A stretch of 64,000 nt of DNA from Fodinibacter sp963707895 (GTDB taxonomy: Bacteria > Actinomycetota > Actinomycetes > Actinomycetales > Dermatophilaceae). Positions 56,387-64,000 of the stretch are shown in pieces. Positions within the stretch are counted from its first letter, which is position 1. Each line of letters starts with the position of its first letter. Location of the stretch: positions 558,001 to 622,000 of the forward strand of contig CAVPRS010000010.1 of the NCBI GenBank assembly GCA_963707895.1. Direction: 5' to 3'. Below the pieces are notes generated by a model that had not been told where the DNA came from, made no database searches, and saw only the letters and a program-made list of their open reading frames with translations. A program made the position numbers and the translations under genes.

Positions 56387-57649
56387 GTGCATCAGCTCAG
56401 GCGCTCCCTCACCACGCGCGGCGCATCCTTCGCCGGCTGCGGCGTGGTGCTGGTCGCTGCCGGCATCCTGCTCGGCCAGCACGACGTCACCCGCGTCGGG
56501 ATCCTGCTGCTCGCGCTCACCGTGATCGCCCTGGTGCTCGTGCGCCGCCACGGCCTGCACCTCGACGTCGTGCGCACGGCCACCCCCTCGCGGGTCGCCA
56601 TCGACGAGCGGGCCGTGGTCACGGTGCGCATCCGCAACATCGAGTCCGCACCCTCGCCGGTCGTGATGGCCGAGGAGTCGATCGACTACGCCCTGGGCGA
56701 CCGCCCGCGTTTCGTGCTGCCCTCGCTGCGTCCCGGCGACGTTCAGGAGGTGCAGTACACGGTTCGCTCGCACACCCGCGGCGTGCACCGCATCGGCCCG
56801 CTCGGCGTGCGGGTGCGCGATCCGTTCGGGCTCACCCTGCGCACCGCCGCGGTGAGCGGTGACGCCGAGATCGTGGTGCTGCCCAAGGTGGTGCCGCTCC
56901 CCCAGGGCCGTTCACTGGGCAGTGGCATCGGATCGGAGGGCTCGATCCCCCACATGGTCGCCCTGCACGGCGAGGACGACCAGACCGTTCGCGAGTACCG
57001 CGACGGCGACGACCTGCGCCGCATCCACTGGCCCGCGACCGCACGCACCGGCGAGCTGATGGTGCGCCAGGAGGACCGCCCGGCGAAGCGACGTGCAGTC
57101 GTCGTGCTCGACACCCGGGCCGTCGGCCACGGTGGTTCCGGGCGCAGCAGCTCGCTCGAGTGGTGCGTCACCACGGCGGCGAGCGTCACCGCCCACGTCG
57201 TCGACGCGGGGTATGCCGTGCACCTGCTCACCGCCGACCCGCGCGCCGACACCGGCGTGCACCACGACGAGGCCCTGCCGGACGCGCTCGAGACGCTGGC
57301 CCGCGTGGCGCTCGGGACCGAGGACGGACTGCGGGCCGTCCTGCACGCGGCCAACACCCTCACCTCGCAGGGCGGCCTCGTCGTCTACGTCGGCGGCCCG
57401 GTCGGCGACGACGACGCCCGCACCCTGTCGGCCCTGCGCCAGCCCGGCTCCGCCGGCGCCGCGATGGTGGTCGACCCCGAGGCGTTCGCTGGCCGCTCCC
57501 GCAAGGGGGCTGCCGACTCCGCGCGGGCCGAGGCGACGCTCGCCACCCTCCAGTCCTCCGGCTGGATGACCACCCCGGTCGACGCCCGCACCACGCCGGC
57601 GCTCGCCTGGGCCGCCGTGGTCGGCGGCCAGGTCGTGGGTGCCCGATGA
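56387..57649 (+). CDS. DUF58 domain membrane protein
   Basis: 420 aa from GTG 56387, 5 bp after moxR. Two N-terminal membrane helices (FAGCGVVLVAAGILLG; GILLLALTVIALVLV), a beta domain, and the DUF58 motif EYRDGDDLRRIHWPATARTGELMVRQ (about residues 203-228), then a von Willebrand A-like fold beginning VVVLDTRA. It is the usual MoxR partner. Its stop overlaps the next gene's ATG. Confidence 0.92.
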   Translation: MHQLRRSLTTRGASFAGCGVVLVAAGILLGQHDVTRVGILLLALTVIALVLVRRHGLHLDVVRTATPSRVAIDERAVVTVRIRNIESAPSPVVMAEESIDYALGDRPRFVLPSLRPGDVQEVQYTVRSHTRGVHRIGPLGVRVRDPFGLTLRTAAVSGDAEIVVLPKVVPLPQGRSLGSGIGSEGSIPHMVALHGEDDQTVREYRDGDDLRRIHWPATARTGELMVRQEDRPAKRRAVVVLDTRAVGHGGSGRSSSLEWCVTTAASVTAHVVDAGYAVHLLTADPRADTGVHHDEALPDALETLARVALGTEDGLRAVLHAANTLTSQGGLVVYVGGPVGDDDARTLSALRQPGSAGAAMVVDPEAFAGRSRKGAADSARAEATLATLQSSGWMTTPVDARTTPALAWAAVVGGQVVGAR

Positions 57650-59961
57650 ACCGGGTCAAGCCCATCGAGGCGCTGCTCGCCGCTGTCGCGGTGATCGCGG
57701 TGACCCTGCCGCTGACCACCTTGTTCGCCCCGTCGTCGTGGTTCCGGTCGAGCGTCCTGCTGGTCGTCGTCGTCGCCCTCGCGGGGATGGGCCTGCGCCG
57801 CATCACGGCGAACCGGCCACTCGTCGTGGCCGGGCAGGGGGCGCTGCTCGTGTTCGCCGCCGCCCTGGTCCACGGCCGGGGCCACCTCTGGCACGGCCTG
57901 CTACCGACCCCGGAGACCGGCCGTGCCTTCGGTGTGCTCCTCCAGGAGGCCCAGCGCACCGTCACCAACTACACCGCGCCGGCTCCCTCCAACCGCGCGA
58001 CGATCCTGGCCATCAGCCTGCTCATCGGCCTGACGGCGGTCGCGGTCGACGCGATCGGGGTGACCTACCGCAGCCCGGCACTGGCCGGCATCCCCCTGCT
58101 GTCGGCCTTCCTCGCGGCGGCGACGAACTCCGGTGACGGGCTGGGCGCCTGGTACGCCGTGCCCGCCGCCCTCGCCTGGCTCGCCCTGGTCGGCCGTCAG
58201 GGGGTGAGCTCGCTGCGGGCGTGGGGCACAGCGGCACCGCACTCCTCGTCGGGGCCGCTCGCCGACCCCACGACCGCCTTCGCGACCCTGGGACGGGTGG
58301 TGGGGGTGGGCGCCCTCGCCGTGGCCATCATCGTGCCCGGGCTGGTCCCCCACTTCCCGACCACGTTCCTCGCCGACGGGCTGGGCCGCAGCGCCAACGG
58401 CCGGGGCGGCACCGGGTCCGACGTCCGGCTCGCGTCGAGCATCGACATCGCCCGAGACCTCGGCAACCGGTCGACCGACCCGGTGTTCCGCTACCGCAGC
58501 ACGTCCGATCGGCTCGAACCGCTGCGGGTCGGCATCCTCGACGTCTACCGCCGCGGGCAGTGGCAGTCCAGCGCGGACTTCACCTTCGTCCCCGTCGACG
58601 GCCAGATCCCCGGGCCGATCGCCGGGCCCGAGGTGCCCCGCCGGGTCGAGCGGATCTCCGTGCGCGAGAACGCGATCGGCGTGCCGCAGGTCGCCCTGCC
58701 GGCGGGTGCCATCGGCAACCCGTTCCCGGCCGGCGCCTGGAACATGACCGTGCAGGGGCTCGTGCAGCTCACCGCACCGTCACCCTCGTACACGACCGAG
58801 TTCGTCGAGCTCGACCCCGAGGACGCGCAGTTCAGCGCCGACCTGGACAACCCGCAGATCGACGGCAACGAGCTCCAGGTCGACCCGCGCGCGGAGACCG
58901 AGGTGCGCGCGGTGCTCGACCAGATCACCGACGACGGCGACAGCGCACTGCAGATCTCGCGGAAGATCCAGGCCTACCTGCGCGGCTCGCAGTTCACCTA
59001 CTCCCTCCAGCTCGCCGAGCAGGCGGCCGACGGCGACCTGTCCGACGAGCCGCTGACCCGCTTCCTCGAGACCAAGCGGGGCTACTGCGTGCAGTTCACC
59101 TCGGCCATGGTCATGCTGGCCCGCGAGGCCGGGATTCCCGCGCGGATGGCCGTGGGCTTCCTGCCGGGGTCGATCGACGGCGACGACCGGGTGGTCCGCG
59201 TCTCCGACGCCCACGCGTGGCCCGAGCTGTACTTCCCACGGCTGGGCTGGGTTCGCTTCGAGCCCACACCGGGCACGCGCAGCGGGGTCGCCCCGGAGTA
59301 CAGCCTGGTGCCCACCGGCACCGGCTCGTCGTCGAGCGCCAGCCCGACCACGTCGACCTCGACGTCGTCGGCAAGCCCCTCCAGCGCACCGTCGCGAGAC
59401 GTCACCGCCGACAACACCGGCATCACGGGCGGGAGCGCCGGCAGCGGTGCGGTGCGGTTCGTCACCCGGCACTCCACGACCCTGCTCGTCATCCTGCTCG
59501 TCCTGCTCGTCGCCGCGATCGTGCCGTTCGGTGCGTGGCTGGGGCGGAGGCGGGCGCGGCGCACGGCCCGCGACGACGCCGACCGGGTCGAGGCAGAGTG
59601 GCAGTCGCTGTTGCTTAGGTTGCAGGACATCGGGTTCGTCGCGCCCGACGGGGCCACCCCCCGGCAGACCTCGCGCCAGATCGGTCACGACGCCTACCTC
59701 TCCACCGACGAGAGCGACGCCCTCGGCCGGGTCGTCAGCACGCTGGAGCGGGCCCGGTACGCCCGGCCCGGTGCCGACCTGGTCGACGTCGGCGACGACG
59801 CCCGCACCGTCTGGCGCGGCGCCTTGTCGCGGCGCCGGCGCACCGACCGGATGCGTGCGCTGCTGCTGCCGGAGGAGGGCAAGCAGATGTGGCGCTCGCT
59901 CGGGCGCAGCCTGCTCTTCTGGCGTCGACCCGGGCCCGACGAGCTCCCGCCCGACGACTGA
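57646..59961 (+). CDS. Transglutaminase-like membrane protein (DUF3488/TgpA type)
   Basis: 771 aa from ATG 57646. About six helices in the first 250 residues, then an extracytoplasmic transglutaminase core with the catalytic Cys481 in KRGYCVQFTSAMVML and His in VSDAHAWPELYF, a Ser/Thr-rich linker, one more helix (TLLVILLVLLVAAIVPFGAWL) and a cytoplasmic DUF4129-like tail. It probably cross-links or hydrolyses surface proteins with MoxR/DUF58 help. It ends convergent with the sigma factor gene. Confidence 0.92.
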   Translation: MNRVKPIEALLAAVAVIAVTLPLTTLFAPSSWFRSSVLLVVVVALAGMGLRRITANRPLVVAGQGALLVFAAALVHGRGHLWHGLLPTPETGRAFGVLLQEAQRTVTNYTAPAPSNRATILAISLLIGLTAVAVDAIGVTYRSPALAGIPLLSAFLAAATNSGDGLGAWYAVPAALAWLALVGRQGVSSLRAWGTAAPHSSSGPLADPTTAFATLGRVVGVGALAVAIIVPGLVPHFPTTFLADGLGRSANGRGGTGSDVRLASSIDIARDLGNRSTDPVFRYRSTSDRLEPLRVGILDVYRRGQWQSSADFTFVPVDGQIPGPIAGPEVPRRVERISVRENAIGVPQVALPAGAIGNPFPAGAWNMTVQGLVQLTAPSPSYTTEFVELDPEDAQFSADLDNPQIDGNELQVDPRAETEVRAVLDQITDDGDSALQISRKIQAYLRGSQFTYSLQLAEQAADGDLSDEPLTRFLETKRGYCVQFTSAMVMLAREAGIPARMAVGFLPGSIDGDDRVVRVSDAHAWPELYFPRLGWVRFEPTPGTRSGVAPEYSLVPTGTGSSSSASPTTSTSTSSASPSSAPSRDVTADNTGITGGSAGSGAVRFVTRHSTTLLVILLVLLVAAIVPFGAWLGRRRARRTARDDADRVEAEWQSLLLRLQDIGFVAPDGATPRQTSRQIGHDAYLSTDESDALGRVVSTLERARYARPGADLVDVGDDARTVWRGALSRRRRTDRMRALLLPEEGKQMWRSLGRSLLFWRRPGPDELPPDD

Positions 59962-59999
59962 TCCGGTGCTCAATCCGGTCCTTCGTGGGTGGGGGCACG

Positions 60000-60036
60000 A
60001 CGAGGGGCCCCGGGCGGTGTGCCCGGGGCCCCTCGT
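60000..60036. terminator. Bidirectional terminator hairpin
   Basis: A 16-bp perfect stem (60000-60015 with 60021-60036, loop GGTGT) lies between the convergent transglutaminase and sigma-factor genes. Confidence 0.85.
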
Positions 60037-60051
60037 GGTGGTCCTGCCTCG

Positions 60052-61795
60052 TCAGTCGAGGTAGTCGCGCAGCGCCTGGCTGCGGCTGGGGTGGCGCAGC
60101 TTGCTCATCGTCTTGGACTCGATCTGGCGGATCCGCTCGCGCGTGACGCCGTAGACCTTGCCGATCTCGTCGAGGGTCTTGGGCTGCCCGTCGGTGAGTC
60201 CGAAGCGCATCGAGACCACGCCGGCCTCGCGCTCGGACAGGGTGTCGAGCACGCTGTGCAGCTGCTCCTGGAGGAGCGTGAAGCTGACCGCGTCGGCCGG
60301 GACGACGGCCTCGGAGTCCTCGATGAGGTCACCGAACTCACTGTCGCCGTCCTCGCCCAGGGGGGTGTGCAGCGAGATCGGCTCGCGGCCGTACTTCTGC
60401 ACCTCGACGACCTTCTCGGGGGTCATGTCGAGCTCCTTGGCGAGCTCCTCCGGGGTGGGCTCGCGCCCGAGGTCCTGGAGCATCTGGCGCTGCACGCGGG
60501 CCAGCTTGTTGATGACCTCGACCATGTGCACGGGGATGCGGATGGTGCGCGCCTGGTCGGCCATCGCGCGGGTGATGGCCTGGCGGATCCACCACGTGGC
60601 GTAGGTCGAGAACTTGTAGCCCTTGGTGTAGTCGAACTTCTCGACCGCACGGATCAGGCCCAGGTTGCCCTCCTGGATCAGGTCGAGGAAGAGCATGCCG
60701 CGGCCGGTGTAGCGCTTGGCCAGGCTGACCACGAGGCGCAGGTTGGCCTCGAGCAGGTGGTTCTTGGCCTTCTTGCCGTCCTGGGCGATCCACCACAGCT
60801 CACGCTTGAGCTTCATGTCGAGCTTCTCGCCGGAGTTCAGCTTCTCCTCGGCGAACAGGCCGGCCTCGATCCGCTTGGCGAGCTCGACCTCCTGCTCGGC
60901 GTTGAGCAGGGCGACCTTGCCGATCTGCTTCAGGTAGTCCTTGACGGGGTCGGCGGTGGCGCCGGCGGTGACGACCTGCTGCACCGGGGCGTCGTCCTCG
61001 TCGTCGTCGCGCAGCACGAAGCCGCTCGACTCGGTCTCGGCCTCGGTGGCCGGCTTGGCCGGGGTCTCGCCGTCGTCGTCGTCGGCATCGGTGTCGGCGA
61101 GGTCGACGACTGCAGCCACGACGTCCTCGACGACGACGTCCTCCACGACGACCTCCTCGAGGTCCTCGGGGGCCACGTCATCGGCGTCGTCACCAGCGGC
61201 CTTCGCGGCGGCCTTCGTGGCGGCGGCGGTCTTGCGCGGTGCGGCCTTCTTCGCGGCGGGCTTGGCGGCGCCGTTGGCCGGTGCGGCGGCTGCGGCCCCC
61301 GCGGCCTTGCGGGTGTGTGGCGGCCTTGGCGGGGGCGGCCTTGGTCGCCGCAGCCTTGGTCGCCGCGGCGGTCTTCGTCGCAGCCGGGGCCGACTTCGCG
61401 GCTGCCGGCTTCGTCGCGGTGGCCTTGGCGGGGGCGGCCTTGGTGGCTGCCGGCTTCGTCGCGGTGGCCCTGGCGGCGGTCTTCGCCGCGGGCTTGGCCG
61501 CCGTCTTCGTGGCCGACGCGCGGGCCGACGTCGAGACGGACGTCGGCGCCTTCTTCGCCGTGCTCGTCGCGGCGGCGACACCGGTGGCGTTGGCGTCCAT
61601 GGCGACGGTGATGTTCTGCTCCCCGAGTGCACGCAGCACGACTCGTCCGCGTGCGGCCTTCACGTCGGCGGCGCGCATGGCCTCGGCCACCTCAGCGCCG
61701 GTCACCGAGCCCGCGGTCCGACCCTTGCGGACGAGGGACTGCAGGGCCTTGTGGGAGAACTCCGGCGGGAGTGCACTCGTCTCAGGGGTGTTCAT
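60052..61795 (-). CDS. Principal sigma factor (RpoD/SigA/HrdB type), apparent frameshift in its tail
   Basis: About 580 aa if joined. N-terminal part (ATG 61795) starts NTPETSALPPEF with a region-1.1-like domain (SHKALQSLVRKGRTAGSVTGAEVAEAM), then a long Ala/Lys/Thr-rich H1-like linker. The rest, in a shifted frame after about 61311-61322, has an acidic stretch, region 1.2 (DPVKDYLKQIGKVALLNAEQEVELAKRI), region 2 (RLVVSLAKRYTGRGM, DLIQEGNLGLIRAVEKFDYTKGYKFSTYATWWIRQAI), region 3 and region 4 (EREAGVVSMRFGL ... VTRERIRQIESKTMSKLRHP). Total length is 3n+1. A GTGTGTG run at the break suggests an extra base. Such a gene should be essential, so an error in the sequence is likely. Confidence 0.9.
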
Positions 61796-61949
61796 GGACA
61801 CAGGCGACACCGACTACCTTTCGTCGCGGATGGCCGCAGGCCGGGGGCGCGCAAAGCGGGCTCCGGGAGCGGCGGGGAAGGTCCTGTGCGACACCGCGTC
61901 GGTCGGCCGGATCGTGCTCGGCCGGGGTGCTGACCAGGTGCGCTCATAC

Positions 61950-61955
61950 ATTATA
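61950..61955 (-). promoter_or_regulatory. Perfect TATAAT -10 element upstream of the sigma-factor gene
   Basis: TATAAT on the minus strand, within CTTTATAATGTATG, is the only perfect -10 hexamer I noticed. It is 155 bp from the start codon at 61795, implying a leader of about 145 nt. No convincing -35 box is seen 17 nt away; GGAACC lies about 17 nt upstream. Confidence 0.55.
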
Positions 61956-62063
61956 AAGCGGCGAGGCCGGTTCCAGCACATCTCCCGGCGCGAACGGGCC
62001 ACGCGTCGCACTCTTCAACACCCACGGGGGCCGTTTGCATCCCGCCCGGAGGCTGCCGTTCGG

Positions 62064-62459
62064 TCAGCCCTTGACGGCGAGGACCGCGCACGGGGCGTCG
62101 AGCAGGATGCGCTGGGCGTTGGACCCCAGGATCAGCTTGCCCACGGGGGTCCGGCGGCGAAGGCCGATGACGATCAGGTCGGCGTCGGTCTCGTTGGCGA
62201 CCGAGATGAGGTCCTCGGCCGGCTCGTTGCCGCGCACCAGCTGGCGCACCTCGAGCTCGAGGCCGTCGCCGCTCAGCTCGTCCTGGACCCGCTGGAGCTC
62301 GGCCTCGGCCACCTTCGAGGACTCGTCGTCGAACTCGCGACCGCCGCGGTTGGAGTTGATGACGACGAGCTTCGAACGGCGCGTCCTCGCTTCCTCCACC
62401 GAACGGGCAAGGGCGGCGCGCCCCTCCTTGGTGGGAACGAACCCGACGACGATGGTCAC
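62064..62459 (-). CDS. Single-domain universal stress protein
   Basis: 131 aa from GTG 62459 with AGGAGG 5 nt upstream. One UspA fold: TIVVGFVPTKEG at the start and IVIGLRRRTPVGKLILGSNAQRILLDAPCAVLAV at the end. The ATP loop is G-2x-R..., atypical relative to G-2x-G, so ATP binding is less sure than for the tandem protein at 23 kb. It lies between metX and the sigma factor on the same strand. Confidence 0.9.
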   Translation of the reverse strand: MTIVVGFVPTKEGRAALARSVEEARTRRSKLVVINSNRGGREFDDESSKVAEAELQRVQDELSGDGLELEVRQLVRGNEPAEDLISVANETDADLIVIGLRRRTPVGKLILGSNAQRILLDAPCAVLAVKG

Positions 62460-62516
62460 GGTCTCCTCCTGGGGACGAACGGTCGATGGCAGTCGCCACG
62501 ACGTTACCGCAGGACG

Positions 62517-63653
62517 TCAGGCCGCAGGTTCGCTCAGCGCACGGGCGATGACGGCGCCGACCTGCGCGGTCTCGACCAGGAAGCCGTCGTGCCCGTGGCG
62601 CGACTCGATGACCGAGAGCACGCTCCCGTCGCGGGCCGCGGCGATCTCCTCGGACAGCCGCAGCGGGTACAACCGGTCGGTCGTCACGCCGGCGACGTGC
62701 AGCTCGCCTCGGTAGGGCGCCAGAGCGGCGGCGAGGCCCCCACGGCCGCGGCCGACGTCATGGCTGTTCATGGCCTCGGTGAGCACGACGTAGCTGTTCG
62801 GGTCGAAGCGACGGGCCAGCTTGGCCGCGTGGTGGTCGAGGTAGCTCTCGACGTCGTAGCGACCGCCGCCGCCGAGCGGGTCCTCGCCGTCGCGCGGCCG
62901 ACGGCCGAACCGGTGGTCGAGCTCGGCCTCGTGCCGGTAGGTGGTGTGGGCGATCCGGCGCGCGATACCCATGCCCGTCACCGGCCAGTCCGCGTGGCCG
63001 TAGTAGTCGCCGCCGCGGTAGGCCGGGTCGGACCGGATGGCGAGCAGCTGCGGCTGGCACCAGGCCACCTGGTCAGCGGTGGCGTAGGGGGTGGAGGCGA
63101 GCACCAGGGCCCGCTCGACCCGATCGGGCCGGCCGGCCACCCACTCGAGCACCCGCATCCCGCCCATCGAGCCACCCAGCACCCCGTGCCACCGCTCGAT
63201 GCCGAGCGAGTCGGCGAGCGCCACCTCGGCCGCCACCTGGTCGCGGATGGTGATGAACGGGAACCGCCCACCCCAGGGCCGCCCGGTCGGGTCGGGTGAG
63301 GCCGGCCCGGTCGTGCCCTGGCAGCCACCGAGGACGTTGCTCGCGACGACGAACAGGTGGTCGGTGTCGAGCGGGGCGCCCGGGCCGATCAGACCCGGCC
63401 ACCAGCCCGGTGACGCGTGCCCCGGCTCGGCGTCGCCGACGACGTGCGAGTCGCCGGTGAGGGCGTGCTCGACGAGCACGGCGTTGTCGCCCGAGGGCGA
63501 CAGCGTCCCCCACGTCTCGTAGGCCACGGTCACGTCGGGCAGGACCCCACCTCGCTCGAGGGCGAGGTCACCGATGGCCACGAACCTGCGGTCGCCCACG
63601 GGGTCACCGGGACGCCAGACCGCGGCGGTCGACCTCGTCGGGGTGGCCGTCAT
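62517..63653 (-). CDS. metX: Homoserine O-acetyltransferase MetX
   Basis: 378 aa from ATG 63653 (GAGGAG 9 nt upstream). An alpha/beta-hydrolase enzyme that acetylates L-homoserine for methionine synthesis. VEHALTGDSHV, NVLGGCQGTTGP, the nucleophile Ser in GVLGGSMGGMRVLEW, and the C-terminal Asp/His in TDRLYPL and ESRHGHDGFL are clear. Expression should fall when SAM is plentiful, through the riboswitch directly upstream. Confidence 0.96.
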   Translation of the reverse strand: MTATPTRSTAAVWRPGDPVGDRRFVAIGDLALERGGVLPDVTVAYETWGTLSPSGDNAVLVEHALTGDSHVVGDAEPGHASPGWWPGLIGPGAPLDTDHLFVVASNVLGGCQGTTGPASPDPTGRPWGGRFPFITIRDQVAAEVALADSLGIERWHGVLGGSMGGMRVLEWVAGRPDRVERALVLASTPYATADQVAWCQPQLLAIRSDPAYRGGDYYGHADWPVTGMGIARRIAHTTYRHEAELDHRFGRRPRDGEDPLGGGGRYDVESYLDHHAAKLARRFDPNSYVVLTEAMNSHDVGRGRGGLAAALAPYRGELHVAGVTTDRLYPLRLSEEIAAARDGSVLSVIESRHGHDGFLVETAQVGAVIARALSEPAA

Positions 63654-63664
63654 GACAGGTGCTC

Positions 63665-63784
63665 CTCGAGAACTCGCGCTTGCCGCACCGTGTGGTGGGG
63701 CCAGGTCATCACCCGGGGCACCCCACCGCGAGGAGGGTTGCCGCCCAGCAAACCGGGGTTTGGCACTGGGACTCATGACCGGCA
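63665..63784 (-). promoter_or_regulatory. SAM-IV-type riboswitch upstream of metX
   Basis: The leader begins CCGGTCATGAG and ends its closing helix with GATGACCTGG, so GGTCAT pairs with ATGACC (P1; 63775-63780 with 63704-63709). Inside are CAAACCCCGGTTTG, CGGCAACCCTCC and GGGGTGCCCCGGG, in the same order as the actinobacterial SAM-IV aptamer I remember. The aptamer ends some tens of bases before the ATG, so control is probably at ribosome binding. Confidence 0.88.
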
Positions 63785-63930
63785 TCCATCGTACCCGCGC
63801 ACGTCGGGGCGACGAGAGGCGTTCCGCGGGCCGGGCAGGCGGCGAACGCGACCTGGGGCCGGGTGGCGGCCACCACCGGGCTGGCCTCGCCTCGGCGCGG
63901 GGGCGCGGGCGGGGGCGGACCCGTGGTGGC

Positions 63931-64000
63931 TCATCCTGCCTGCCCCAGGGCTTCGGGCGGCTGGCCCTCGGCCTCGAGGGGCGGCAGGCGCAGCCCGGTG
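63931..64000 (-). CDS. C-terminal end of an unknown gene (partial)
   Basis: A minus-strand reading frame enters from beyond the window and ends at TGA 63931-63933, giving about 22 residues (TGLRLPPLEAEGQPPEALG and two more before the stop). Codon choice fits coding DNA, but the fragment is too short for any family call. The ~145 bp between it and the riboswitch show no gene and could hold the metX promoter. Confidence 0.3.
   Translation of the reverse strand, partial: TGLRLPPLEAEGQPPEALGQAG

Overview
The window is high-GC DNA (roughly 70% or more by eye) with actinobacterial gene order throughout. The lipB-lipA-DUF4191-RDD-glnA block and a complete dcw cell-wall/division cluster without ftsA, followed by pgeF-yggS-sepF-yggT-divIVA, are typical of Actinobacteria. 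The DNPR motif in MurE fits meso-diaminopimelate peptidoglycan. Gene content and sequence style suggest Micrococcales, perhaps an Intrasporangiaceae relative; that placement is inference. I saw no rRNA, tRNA, insertion sequence or CRISPR array.

Layout. 1-5.3 kb: the end of a peptidase E gene, a Gfo/Idh/MocA oxidoreductase, a lipoprotein and a large secreted M36 metalloprotease. 5.4-7.7 kb: a frameshifted MMPL transporter. 7.7-12.5 kb: lipoate synthesis (lipB, lipA), two membrane proteins, and glnA behind a complete GlnR-type operator. 13-16.2 kb: an ECF sigma factor, a probable membrane partner, and TadE- and TadG-like genes in a tight operon. 16.2-26.3 kb: mostly accessory genes: two unknown proteins, a class II aldolase, a SatD/membrane pair, an MtnA-type isomerase, a secreted tandem S51-peptidase-fold protein, a tandem universal stress protein and oligopeptidase B. 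26.3-31.8 kb: a secreted 5'-nucleotidase-type phosphoesterase and dnaE. 31.9-54.9 kb: the dcw region on the minus strand, from mraZ to rluD. 55.3-60 kb: a divergent MoxR-DUF58-transglutaminase operon. 60-64 kb: the principal sigma factor, a small universal stress protein, and metX behind a SAM-IV type riboswitch.

How it works together. The minus strand from 54.9 to 32 kb encodes lipid I/II synthesis (murC-G, mraY), septal synthesis (ftsI, ftsW, ftsL, ftsQ), the Z ring (ftsZ, sepF) and polar growth (divIVA). Most of the mur/fts genes overlap by about 4 nt, so translation is probably coupled. MraZ-type repeats lie before mraZ.

Caution. Four genes (MMPL transporter, a Gly-rich protein, the S51 protein, and the principal sigma factor) each appear broken by a single-nucleotide frameshift. 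Because the sigma factor should be essential, assembly or base-calling errors are likely for at least some. The most unusual items are a 26-bp-arm nested palindrome at 459-533, ten consecutive 11-residue repeats in DivIVA, histone-H1-like tails on two transcription proteins, and an over-represented GGATGCC word.
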